From the NCBI GenBank assembly GCA_964646345.1, contig CAZYDU010000001.1:1-64000 (forward strand): 64,000 nt of DNA, in the 5' to 3' direction. The translations under genes were made by a program, and so were the position numbers. The stretch comes from RGIG1681 sp964646345. Lineage in GTDB: Bacteria; Bacillota; Clostridia; Christensenellales; UBA1242. Positions within the stretch are counted from its first letter, which is position 1. Each line of letters opens with the position of its first letter. The notes under the pieces are model-generated. The model made no database searches, was not told where the DNA came from, and was given only the letters and a program-made list of their open reading frames with translations. Positions 42,974 through 50,716 of this stretch are shown here, one piece after another.

Positions 42974-43069
42974 AATAATAAAATAAACCAAATAAACATT
43001 AAAGTCAATAAATTTGCAATACGTGAAGAATTAAAGTAATTTAGACTACTTAAAAAAATAAAAAGACTA
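42966..43069. repeat. 104-bp direct repeat, copy A (ruvC start and promoter)
   Basis: Identical base for base to 45051-45154. It starts at the eighth base of ruvC, covers the ruvC promoter and ends within the left arm of a terminator (AAAAAGACTA). The sequence diverges immediately on both sides. Confidence 0.97.
42980..43008 (-). promoter_or_regulatory. ruvC promoter (leaderless)
   Basis: TTGACT, 17 bp, TATTTT, then ATTATT and the ATG, so transcription should begin at the start codon. Confidence 0.65.
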
Positions 43070-43101
43070 GGCAAAATTGAAGTGCACCCCCAATGCCTAG
43101 T
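43066..43101 (-). terminator. Terminator of the Nudix/radical-SAM module
   Basis: ACTAGGCA and TGCCTAGT pair over 8 bp around a 20-nt loop, followed by CTTTTTATTTTTTT. The T-tract is inside repeat copy A, while most of the stem lies outside it. Confidence 0.7.
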
Positions 43102-43114
43102 TATATTTAGTAAG

Positions 43115-44601
43115 TTAAACTTTCATTATTTCACTACTTTTTAGTTGATTCACATCATGTGAATAATTTAAATATTCAAATAATCGATTTGATTGATTTT
43201 TTTTCAAATAGTTATTTTCACTAAAAAATTGCTCTATCTTCAACAATAAATTTGCATCTTTGATAAAATAATGTCCATTCTTTATTAAATTATAATAATC
43301 AAATAAAACTGTTTCATCAATTTTACCCTGATTGTTTAATTGTGTAAGAATATCATATGTTGATTGATTATAAAAAGTTTCCAATTCATCATCCGACATA
43401 TTTATAAACATTTTTAAATCGTTAGATAACAAATCAACCTGCTCTTTACCAACTAATCCACTTTTTAGATATCTTTTTAAAATGGTAATTTGATAAAATA
43501 ATAATGTATTCTTTTCTTGCAACAAATACAGGCCTGAATAGTCACGTATATTTATTGCAATAGCCCTATCTGCCGCACACTTATTTACCTTTCGCACTAT
43601 TCTGTCCCGTTCAAAATAATTCATGTTTAAAAAAGAATAACTAACAGGGTCTTTATAAAGTTTTTCTAATATTTCTAACTTTGAATGCTTGTAAATATTT
43701 GGCATATTTTCCAACTGATAATTTCCCCAAGTTGAAATATTGCCTGCATAATTTATAAGAAAATCTAATCCATATTCACCTAAACTATCTCTATAAATTG
43801 AAAAATTATTCATCGGGCTACTATTAATATCTTTCTCAAACACATCAAAAGCTCTTTTTACTAAATTTTTATCATTCAAATTTACATTAAGATTTGGATA
43901 AAACATTTTCGATACTTCTATATCAAAAGATAAACCATTTTTAGTCTTGCCTATGTATTTTTTATTTTTAATTATTTCTTTAATTGAAACATTATTAGCT
44001 AATTTTGAAAAAATCGTTTCATCATTTTCCATTGTATGGAATTTTACTTGAAAGTTCTTCAACTTCGAATAATTTTCATCGAAATAATCAATAATATTCT
44101 CAATATTTGAAAAATTAACATTTTTATTGTGAAACTTATCCACTGATAAACGCAATATAACATTTACATCATTATTTCTTGCAATCTTTTCATTATATAT
44201 GGTATTTATAATTTCAAAAGTCTGTTCTTTATTATCAGCCCAATATCCACTAGTAACAATTATAATATTATCAGTTTTAACGGTTCTTACTAACCTTATT
44301 AATTGTTCAAAATTCTCAAATGGTTCACCGCCACCAGATATTTCCAAAGTTTCCAAATTAACAAAATTTAGAAATTCAACCAATTTTTCAGTTCCACGTT
44401 TTGAAAATTCATTCATTTCAGAATTATATTCAACGTTTCTTTTTTTGACTGAAAAAAACAAAAAGGACATTCTACAGGACAAAATTTCGTTAGAAAAACA
44501 ACCGCCATAGACTTGCCCCTATAATAAGAAGGTTTATCTATTTTTACTTTTTTATTAATTTCTTCTATATATTTTTGTGGATAATCAAATATATTTTTCA
44601 C
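43115..44601 (-). pseudogene. Radical-SAM protein gene split by a frameshift (pseudogene or recoded)
   Basis: Two frames together encode one radical-SAM protein of about 495 residues. The first (GTG at 44601 to TGA 44413) holds AVVFLTKFCPVECPFCFF, a Cx3CxxC cluster motif. The second continues RNVEYNSEMNEFSKRG, then LEISGGGEPFENFEQL (the GGE/SAM-binding strand) and VTSGYWADN. The frames join only by a -1 shift inside 44440-44458, where the coding strand has T7 then A7 (TCA-AAA-AAA-G). Either a one-base loss or slippage on A7 could explain it. No second cluster or SPASM cysteines are seen. The GTG overlaps the stop of the preceding Nudix gene by four bases (GTGA). The substrate is unknown. Confidence 0.75.
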
Positions 44602-45014
44602 AATTTTGTCCCTATTATTTTTAATATCCTTTCATAAACATCAGGATATGTTGTATTATTTGGAAATTTTTCAAATAATTTAATTTCGGCCATTTCATAA
44701 TTTGGCAAAGATTCCAATTTATTAATATTCGCATAAAATAAGGCACTATATTGAATGGGACTCATATTATAATTCGCAAGATAACCTAATAGTTTAAATT
44801 CATCACAAATAGCTCCGGATTCTTCAAATAATTCCCTTCTAGCAGCTTCTACCATAGTTTCATTTTTTTCAATATGCCCACCAACTATTTCATAAGTACT
44901 TCTTTCTTTGTGTCTACAAAAAACCCACTTATCCTTATACCTTGCTAAAACCAAAACTATTGAAATATTCTTAGTTTTTAAATTATTATAATATCTAATG
45001 TTTCGAACACTCAT
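44598..45014 (-). CDS. Nudix hydrolase of the accessory module
   Basis: A 138-residue Nudix protein. The box is GGHIEKNETMVEAARRELFEESGA (split across residues 46-69), intact, including REL-EESG. The N-terminal VRNIRYYNNLKTKNISIVLVLARYKDKWVFCRHKERSTYEIVGGH recalls small 8-oxo-dGTP/NTP pyrophosphatases, in pieces. Start at ATG 45014 after a weak GGTGG; the frame to 45029 begins with TTG. It is the first gene of a two-gene operon with the radical-SAM gene, driven apparently by the promoter in repeat copy B. A two-gene Nudix + radical-SAM unit suggests a modified-nucleotide or small-metabolite pathway; that is inference. Confidence 0.85.
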   Translation of the reverse strand: MSVRNIRYYNNLKTKNISIVLVLARYKDKWVFCRHKERSTYEIVGGHIEKNETMVEAARRELFEESGAICDEFKLLGYLANYNMSPIQYSALFYANINKLESLPNYEMAEIKLFEKFPNNTTYPDVYERILKIIGTKL

Positions 45015-45050
45015 ATTAATTACCACCAACCATGTTAATTATAATAACTA

Positions 45051-45154
45051 ATTCTCATAATAATAAAATAAACCAAATAAACATTAAAGTCAATAAATTT
45101 GCAATACGTGAAGAATTAAAGTAATTTAGACTACTTAAAAAAATAAAAAGACTA
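45051..45154. repeat. 104-bp direct repeat, copy B
   Basis: Identical to 42966-43069. It contains a second copy of the ruvC promoter (-10 at 45065-45070, -35 at 45088-45093) and of the ruvC ATG (45056-45058), now followed by AGAATTAGTTATTATAATTAA. That makes a seven-codon mini-ORF ahead of the Nudix gene. Confidence 0.97.
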
Positions 45155-45175
45155 AACAATAAATTTAGTCTTTTT
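45145..45175. terminator. Terminator of the zeta toxin gene
   Basis: AAAAAGACTAAA and TTTAGTCTTTTT pair perfectly over 12 bp around a 7-nt loop. The left arm belongs to repeat copy B. At copy A only this arm survives, which shows that the terminator at copy B is the ancestral one. Confidence 0.85.
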
Positions 45176-45190
45176 CAAGTTTGTTATTTT

Positions 45191-46150
45191 TTATTGAAAT
45201 TGTTTTGTGTTTTTTATAACATTGCAAACATCTTCAAATTGGTTTACATGTGCTGAAATTGCACCCCTTTTTTCCATTTGAGTTTTCACTTTAGCTATCC
45301 TTTCGTCAGCTTCTTGCATTGTTAAATCTCTATCTTCATCAACTGCTTCTCTATATTCAGCAAGAAGTATAGATTTATCATCTGTTATAAATATTGGTTC
45401 TGGTAATTCTTCTTCATTACCAGTAATCACTGCTCTTTTTAATAAATTTATACTAACTTCTGGGTGATTTATAAGCAAATCTTTAATAACAATTTCAACT
45501 GCCTTAAATGATTCTCTTGCACGATTAAAATCAGTTAATTTTGGAGATTGCATATTTGATTCAATCTGACCCTCGAAACGTTCATGTATAGAAAGAAGAC
45601 TATTTTCTTCCGAAACTGCTAAAATATAAGCTTCAATATCATAACCAAAACGTGCAAGTTCTTCAAAATTAATATTAAACAAAAGTTCATTTGGAGATGG
45701 AGCGACTTCTATTAGAATATTATATCCTTTTTGTAACGCTTCTGCATAAACTTCATCTCTATGCAAATAAGCATCAAGTCCTGTTAAATGACCATAATAT
45801 TGTGGATACTTTTCTTTTATTTCGTCCTTGTTTGGATTAAAAGCCTTAAATTCATCAGAGTCAATGATGATTGTATTGCTGTTATTTTTATAAATAGCTG
45901 TTGTTAAGTTGCTTTTTCCAGCCCCAGTTTGTGCAATAACCAAAAATGCTTTTGGTCTCTCAACTGCACGGTCGACAGGTTTCTTATTCTTAAAACAATT
46001 ATCCCTAATCTGTTGCAAGACTCTATAATGTTCTTCTTCACTTAAAGCATAATCTAACATAAGCTGTGCAACTTCTGGCTTGATTTTTGGCGAAATTCTT
46101 GGTTTCAAAAATTCAATATATTCTGGGCTTTTCATGTTTTTTTGTTCCAT
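45191..46150 (-). CDS. Zeta-toxin-family kinase
   Basis: A 319-residue P-loop protein with Walker A FLVIAQTGAGKSNL (about 69-82), IIIDSDEFKAFNP (zeta D-x-D, about 94-106), and HRDEVYAEALQKGYNILIEVA. Zeta toxins phosphorylate UDP-N-acetylglucosamine and so block wall synthesis. The ATG overlaps the stop of the small upstream gene by one base (TAATG), typical of toxin-antitoxin pairs. AAGGGGTG upstream. The C-terminal 80 residues are charged and helical. Whether it acts as a toxin here is inference. Confidence 0.8.
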   Translation of the reverse strand: MEQKNMKSPEYIEFLKPRISPKIKPEVAQLMLDYALSEEEHYRVLQQIRDNCFKNKKPVDRAVERPKAFLVIAQTGAGKSNLTTAIYKNNSNTIIIDSDEFKAFNPNKDEIKEKYPQYYGHLTGLDAYLHRDEVYAEALQKGYNILIEVAPSPNELLFNINFEELARFGYDIEAYILAVSEENSLLSIHERFEGQIESNMQSPKLTDFNRARESFKAVEIVIKDLLINHPEVSINLLKRAVITGNEEELPEPIFITDDKSILLAEYREAVDEDRDLTMQEADERIAKVKTQMEKRGAISAHVNQFEDVCNVIKNTKQFQ

Positions 46151-46362
46151 TATTTCACCCCTTTATTTGTGTTTAACACAAAATCTATTGCTCTCATATT
46201 ACCCCTGAAAATAAGCTCTTTTTCATTGAAAGCCTCGTTAAGTTCTTGATTGTATAGCTCAACTTCATACTCGTTTTTTGCTGAGTCTAATTTGTTGTAA
46301 ATATCAGCAATTTTTTCCGTTATAATCTGAATTGCTATTTCTAGTTTGACATGACTTACCAT
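46150..46362 (-). CDS. Putative antitoxin paired with the zeta kinase
   Basis: A 70-residue, mostly helical protein (KLEIAIQIITEKIADIYNKLD, VELYNQELNEAFNEKELIF in pieces) with no known DNA-binding motif. It precedes and overlaps the zeta gene, has AGGAG before the ATG, and lies directly behind a promoter with an operator-like palindrome. By position it is the epsilon-like antitoxin, although it is shorter than classical epsilon (about 90 residues). Confidence 0.65.
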   Translation of the reverse strand: MVSHVKLEIAIQIITEKIADIYNKLDSAKNEYEVELYNQELNEAFNEKELIFRGNMRAIDFVLNTNKGVK

Positions 46363-46378
46363 TACAATTCTCCTAAAA

Positions 46379-46420
46379 TTTTCTAATTATATTATATTAG
46401 AAAAGCCTCAAATTTGTCAA
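46379..46420 (-). promoter_or_regulatory. Promoter and operator-like palindrome of the toxin-antitoxin pair
   Basis: TTGACA, 18 bp, TATAAT. A palindrome TTTTCTAAT-N8-ATTAGAAAA overlaps the -10 box and extends downstream, as in autorepressed toxin-antitoxin operons. Confidence 0.7.
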
Positions 46421-46570
46421 CATTGTAGCATATATTAAATATAAATTACTATAATGACTAAAACTTATGACAACAATCTTAATTTAATTTTTCTAATAAT
46501 AACCGATAGTTACCATATTTTACATTTAGTACTCAATAAAGATACACTAGCTTTGAAATTTTATATTCTG

Positions 46571-47314
46571 TTACTTGTAAGTTTCTTCGAGTTCATGTTG
46601 AATTTCTTCTGCACGAGCAATTTGCTCATTCAAATTCCATTTACCAATATTTTTGCCGTCTCGTAAAAACATTGAACCACATTGATGAAAATAAAATTCA
46701 ATATTTCGTTCTTTTGCTTCCAAAAACAAATCCCTAACCCATTCAAATCTAATTGGACGAACTTCGTTTTGTGGAGCCATTTCGCCTCCAACATTTACAC
46801 ACTTAATTAAACCAGTGTCTAAATATTTTCCAAGTTTTATTGGACCAATTAGCGGAGAACAAAAAACTTCTCTATGTTTTACTGGTGCTTTCAAAAAATG
46901 TTGTAGACGAATATCAGCCATCTCTTGATTTTCTATTGAAATACTAATATGTACATGATCCCAACCATCGCCCCAATCTGACGGAACACACTCTGCAATT
47001 CTTTCTGGTCTTTTCGTGGTTGTAACAAAAATGCAATCCTTTCTTCTGCGAATAAAATTCCAACATTCCTCACGCCACTCATCTGCTTCTTCAATAAAAA
47101 AATCCGAAGAAAAGCACAACTTAACCAATGAATTTGGTGGACAATCTTTATCTTTCAATTCAAAAGTCGTTTTTCCTTTCGTTATAATGGTCGTATCTCT
47201 ACCATATCTTTTATCCATTTTATAAACAAAACAATTCTTACAACCAGCACTAGCTTTTTTGCAACCATGCCAAGGGTTCCAAGGAATTGCTTTCCCAATT
47301 TTATCATTTTGCAT
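46571..47314 (-). CDS. Phage Gp37/Gp68-family protein (DUF5131)
   Basis: A 247-residue protein with the family start IPWNPWHGCKKASAGCKNCFVYKMDKRYG (in pieces), which places three Cys as C-x6-C-xx-C. Later blocks are CFSSDFFIEEADEWR, FVTTTKRPERIAECVP, SIENQEMADIRL and NVGGEMAPQNEVRPIRFEWVRDL. The fold resembles a radical-SAM-like TIM barrel, though the spacing is not the canonical CxxxCxxC. Related genes occur on phages and mobile islands. A G-rich GGGGGT lies before the ATG. Function unknown. Confidence 0.8.
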   Translation of the reverse strand: MQNDKIGKAIPWNPWHGCKKASAGCKNCFVYKMDKRYGRDTTIITKGKTTFELKDKDCPPNSLVKLCFSSDFFIEEADEWREECWNFIRRRKDCIFVTTTKRPERIAECVPSDWGDGWDHVHISISIENQEMADIRLQHFLKAPVKHREVFCSPLIGPIKLGKYLDTGLIKCVNVGGEMAPQNEVRPIRFEWVRDLFLEAKERNIEFYFHQCGSMFLRDGKNIGKWNLNEQIARAEEIQHELEETYK

Positions 47315-47332
47315 AATATATTACCCCCATTA

Positions 47333-47374
47333 AAAAAGAGCTTGCTTATTGCAAATTACAATAATTTCAAGCTA
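47333..47374 (-). terminator. Terminator of yebC
   Basis: AGCTTG and CAAGCT pair with an inner TATTG/CAATA stem, followed by CTTTTTT. It lies in the 75-bp gap before the Gp37/Gp68-family gene. Confidence 0.7.
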
Positions 47375-47389
47375 TCTTTTACTTATATT

Positions 47390-48127
47390 TTATTCATCTA
47401 AAATAGAAAGGTCGGCACTTGTGTAAACATTTTGAACATCGTCCAAATCCTCAAGAGCTAAAACTAGTTTATTTACAGAAATTGCTGAGTCTTTATCAAG
47501 TGCGATTTGGTTTTGTGGAACATATTCAACTTCACTTGAAACAAGTTCATAGTTTGCAGTTTCACAAGCCTTTGCTACTTCATGCAAATTTTCAGGACTT
47601 GTGATAATTTCGAAGCATTCATCATCAACAATAACATCATCTGCACCATTATCCAAAGCAACCATCATAACATCATCTTCAGTTATACCATCTTTCTTAT
47701 TAATGATGATTATACCTTTATAATCAAACATATATGTTACACTTCCGCTAGTTCCAAGTGAACCATTATATTTATCAAATAAGTGTCTAACATCTGCAGC
47801 GGTTCTATTTCTGTTATCAGTCAAGCATTCAACGATAAAAGCAACACCATGTGAACCATATCCTTCATAAGTGATTGCATCGTAGTTTCCACCATCTTCA
47901 CCACCACTAGCCTTCTTGATTGACCTTTGAATATTATCGTTTGGCATGTTGTTTTGCTTAGCTTTTTGAATAACATCATAAAGTTTGCTATTAATGTTAG
48001 GGTCAGGGCCACCCAACTTAACTGCAACAGCAATTTCACGACCTATTTTTGTAAAGATTTTTCCCCTAGCAGCATCAGCTTTGTTTTTTGTAGCTTGAAT
48101 GTTGTGCCATTTTGAGTGTCCGCTCAT
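47390..48127 (-). CDS. yebC: YebC/PmpR-family translation or transcription factor
   Basis: The 245-residue protein starts MSGHSKWHNIQATKNKADAARGKIFTKIGREI and contains NNMPNDNIQRSIKKASGG and YEGYGSHGVAFIVE, all in shifted blocks typical of the family. YebC proteins help ribosomes on difficult sequences or act as regulators. In Clostridia yebC normally sits next to ruvC; here they are separated by the accessory island. Confidence 0.95.
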   Translation of the reverse strand: MSGHSKWHNIQATKNKADAARGKIFTKIGREIAVAVKLGGPDPNINSKLYDVIQKAKQNNMPNDNIQRSIKKASGGEDGGNYDAITYEGYGSHGVAFIVECLTDNRNRTAADVRHLFDKYNGSLGTSGSVTYMFDYKGIIIINKKDGITEDDVMMVALDNGADDVIVDDECFEIITSPENLHEVAKACETANYELVSSEVEYVPQNQIALDKDSAISVNKLVLALEDLDDVQNVYTSADLSILDE

Positions 48128-48194
48128 AAAATTTCCCCCTAAATTAATTTACTTTTCTATTATATACATTTCTTTTGAATTAATCAATTATTTT

Positions 48195-48968
48195 TTATAT
48201 ATCTTTTCCAAGCAAGGTGTACATCAAAACACTTGCGGAAATTCCAGCATTTAATGATTCCATTAATGGTTTCATTGGAAGCGAGATAATTCTTCCATGA
48301 GTTTTAAAATATTCACTAACTCCTTGACCTTCATTACCAATAACTAAGGCAAAGTTTTTGTTTTCAATTTTGCTATTAAAAATGTTTTCGCCTGCCATAT
48401 CAGCAACCAAAAGCTCAATATTATGATTTTTGCAAAAGCTAGCAATTTCATTTTCGGATAGTCTGAAAATATCCAAATAAAACACCCCGCCCGATGAACT
48501 TCTAATAACTTTTGGTGCATATGCATCAGTACAATCTATTAAAACTATAGTTTTTATTCCGACTGCAGTGGCTGTTCTAATAATTGTGCCCATGTTTCCA
48601 GGGTCTTGAATACGGTCTAATATTAAAATTGGCTGGTTTAATTCAGGAGCAAACTCGCCTGTTTCATTCATATAAACTTCTGCTATAATTCCTTGTGGTG
48701 TATTGTTTTCTGATAAACTCGCCATTACTTTGGCAGTTATCGGTACAACTCTACCATCGAACTTTTTTAGAATGTAATCGAATTCTGATAGTTTTGTGCT
48801 ATCGACAAAAATTTTATCCGCAACACCTGCACCGCAAACAATTTCACGCACAAGTTTTTCGCCATCAACCAAAAACTTACCTAGTTCCCTTCTAAATTTT
48901 TTATCATTTAAGCTTCTGGCTTCTTTTATCATTTTATTATCAGTGCTTGAGATAATTTCACCTACCAT
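48195..48968 (-). CDS. TrmH/SpoU-family RNA 2'-O-methyltransferase
   Basis: A 257-residue protein with an N-terminal SpoU substrate-binding domain and a SPOUT (knotted) SAM-binding domain. Motifs: LDRIQDPGNMGTIIRTA, VIGNEGQGVSEY and ISLPMKPLMESLNAGISASVLMY, the three SpoU motifs. Start at 48968 after AAGGAG. It follows infC-rpmI-rplT as ysgA does in Bacillus, but is separated from rplT by a terminator. The target rRNA or tRNA base is not known. Confidence 0.9.
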   Translation of the reverse strand: MVGEIISSTDNKMIKEARSLNDKKFRRELGKFLVDGEKLVREIVCGAGVADKIFVDSTKLSEFDYILKKFDGRVVPITAKVMASLSENNTPQGIIAEVYMNETGEFAPELNQPILILDRIQDPGNMGTIIRTATAVGIKTIVLIDCTDAYAPKVIRSSSGGVFYLDIFRLSENEIASFCKNHNIELLVADMAGENIFNSKIENKNFALVIGNEGQGVSEYFKTHGRIISLPMKPLMESLNAGISASVLMYTLLGKDI

Positions 48969-48996
48969 AATTTGCTCCTTGATTTTTTCAAACAAA

Positions 48997-49024
48997 AAAG
49001 CTTAACACATTTGTATTAAGCTTT
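48997..49024 (-). terminator. Terminator of infC-rpmI-rplT
   Basis: AAAGCTTAA and TTAAGCTTT pair over 9 bp around a 10-nt loop, followed by TTTTG. Confidence 0.85.
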
Positions 49025-49029
49025 AAAAA

Positions 49030-49386
49030 CTATTTTGCAAGTGCATTTTTTGCTTGTTCGCAAACTTTAGCAAAAGCTGGTTTATCAGAAACTGCAAGGT
49101 CAGCAAGAACTTTTCTATTAAGTTCAATATTAGCAAGCTTCAAACCATGAATTAAATTGCTGTAAGAAAGTCCATTAACTCTTGCTTCAGCGTTAATTCT
49201 AACATTCCAAAGACGTCTGAAATCTCTCTTTTTATCACGTCTTGCAACATATGCATAGTTACCACTTTTCATAACTGCTTCACGAGCAACTCTGTAAAGC
49301 TTAGATTTAGCACCATAGTAACCTTTAGCTGATTTTAAAATTTTAGCACGTTTTTTGTGTGCATTTACTGCTCTTTTAACTCTCAT
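49030..49386 (-). CDS. rplT: 50S ribosomal protein L20
   Basis: A 118-residue rRNA-binding protein of full family length, with RVKRAVNAHKKRAKILK, the ASSembly block YGAKSKLYRVAREAVMKSG and NYAYVARRDKKRDFRRLWNVRINAEAR in pieces, and GLSYSNLIHGLKLANIELNRKVLADLA. L20 also controls its own operon in Firmicutes. Confidence 0.97.
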   Translation of the reverse strand: MRVKRAVNAHKKRAKILKSAKGYYGAKSKLYRVAREAVMKSGNYAYVARRDKKRDFRRLWNVRINAEARVNGLSYSNLIHGLKLANIELNRKVLADLAVSDKPAFAKVCEQAKNALAK

Positions 49387-49404
49387 TTATCCGTCCCCCT
49401 TACC

Positions 49405-49605
49405 TTAGTCTTGATTTCCTACAAGATTTCTAACTGTCTTGATTTGTTTACCTTCAACATAAGCACCTTGTCTTAATGCTCTTTTTCTACCTGTTTCTTT
49501 GTGAGCAAGTAAGTGTCTTTTGTTTTGGCGTCCTCTTTTTACGTTACCGCTAGCGAGAACAATAAATCTTTTTTTAGCGGCTGAACTGTTTTTTTGTTTT
49601 GGCAT
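49405..49605 (-). CDS. rpmI: 50S ribosomal protein L35
   Basis: Sixty-six residues, basic, starting MPKQKNSSAAKKRFIVLASG and containing RGRQNKRHLLAHKETGRKR. Between infC and rplT as usual, with AGGAGG before the ATG. Confidence 0.96.
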   Translation of the reverse strand: MPKQKNSSAAKKRFIVLASGNVKRGRQNKRHLLAHKETGRKRALRQGAYVEGKQIKTVRNLVGNQD

Positions 49606-49649
49606 AATAAAATTCCTCCTAATACCTACTAAATTCTAGTTTTATATGG

Positions 49650-50177
49650 TTATTTCTTTGCGGTTTTTGGAGCTAAAATCATAATGATATTTCTTCCTTC
49701 AACCTTAGCTTCTTTTTCAATAACTGCAATTTCTGATAAACTTTCAGCAAACTTGTTTTCTGTTTCAATACCTCTTTCAAAGTAAGCCTGTTGCCTGCCA
49801 CTCATACGGATTGAAACCTTAACTTTGTCGCCATTGTTTAAGAATTTCACAGCATTTTTTGCTTTAATGTCAATGTCATGTTGTTCGATTGTCATTGAAA
49901 GCTGAACTTCTTTTAGCTCAACAATTTTTTGATTTTTTCTTTGTTCTTTTTCTCTTTTTGTTTTGTCAAAAAGATATTTTCCGTAGTCCATAATTCTGCA
50001 AACCGGTGGAACTGCACTTGGAGAGATTTTAACCAAATCTAATCCTTCCTTGTCTGCGATTTCTTGAGCTTCCCTTGAACTCATAATGCCAAGTTGCTCG
50101 CCATTTGAACCAATAACTCTGATTTCAGGGTCACGAATTGCTGAGTTAATTTGGGTTTCTTGTTGCTTAACTGCCAT
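49650..50177 (-). CDS. infC: Translation initiation factor IF-3
   Basis: A 175-residue IF-3 with N-domain (NSAIRDPEIRVIGSNGEQLG, VPPVCRIMDYGKYLFD) and C-domain (DIDIKAKNAVKFLNNGDKVKVSIRMSGRQ, with the KAKNA block). It starts with ATG after AGGAG. The operon leader holds an attenuator hairpin. Confidence 0.96.
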   Translation of the reverse strand: MAVKQQETQINSAIRDPEIRVIGSNGEQLGIMSSREAQEIADKEGLDLVKISPSAVPPVCRIMDYGKYLFDKTKREKEQRKNQKIVELKEVQLSMTIEQHDIDIKAKNAVKFLNNGDKVKVSIRMSGRQQAYFERGIETENKFAESLSEIAVIEKEAKVEGRNIIMILAPKTAKK

Positions 50178-50224
50178 ATTACTCCTATAAATTTTATTTC
50201 AAGTTTTCTTTTTACAAGAAAAAA

Positions 50225-50323
50225 TGAGTGGTTTACGAAGAAATCCACTCACTATATATAATAAACCAAATTCATAGTGCGAGAAACTAAGTCTCGCCAA
50301 GACATCTGGGTTTATGCATTATA
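50225..50323 (-). promoter_or_regulatory. infC leader: L20-type attenuator region and -10 box
   Basis: A TATAAT box (50318-50323) is followed by a hairpin GCGAGA/TCTCGC (50279-50297) and then an intrinsic terminator TGAGTGG/CCACTCA (50225-50251) with a T6 run, all before infC. This is the layout of the L20 leader of Firmicutes, in which L20 binding promotes termination. The -35 is not clear. Confidence 0.65.
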
Positions 50324-50478
50324 TATTTGACCTACTCAAAATCTTTCATTTGGAAGGTGGAAAGTGTTCTTTCTCTTCAATAAACGAGCATATTTTATCA
50401 CACCCGAGAATCTTTGTCAACAGTTTTGATAAAGTTTTTTTATTGACTTTTACGCGAATACTACACCCAACTTTCTCA

Positions 50479-50606
50479 TTGTCATTTCGAGCGAAACGTA
50501 GTGTAGTCGAGAAATCCCCTTTCTCGGAGACGTTACACATTTTCATACGGATAGTTCAGGGAGATCTCTCCACGCAGTCACTTCGCTCCTTTGGTCGAGA
50601 TGACAA
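50479..50606. repeat. REPIN-like repeat (locus 4)
   Basis: A complete unit: GTCATTTCGAGCGAAAC...GTCGAGAAATCCCC, core with CATACGGATAGTTCAGG, then GATCTCTCCACGCAGTCAC...GGTCGAGATGACA. A short half copy GGTCGAGATGGCAC follows at 50620-50633. It fills most of the gap between the infC leader and thrS. The remainder of that gap shows no gene, and no clear thrS terminator was found. Confidence 0.87.
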
Positions 50607-50716
50607 GGCAAGACAAAACGGTCGAGATGGCACAAAAATAAGTGCTCTTGTCCCAATTCGAAAGACTTGGTATTGACTAGTTTTACTGCTACTTTTCAAT
50701 GTCAATGTGTTTAAAC

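Noticed and set aside
42966..45154. Insertion sequence bounded by direct repeats
   Set aside because: No transposase or terminal inverted repeats are visible, and 104 bp is far longer than usual target-site duplications.
50341..50346. A -35 element for infC
   Set aside because: No reasonable match at 16-18 bp upstream of the TATAAT box; only the -10 is reported.
50314..50676. Plus-strand 120-codon frame between infC and thrS
   Set aside because: It runs antisense through the infC leader and a REPIN-like repeat and has no start signal or protein-like composition.
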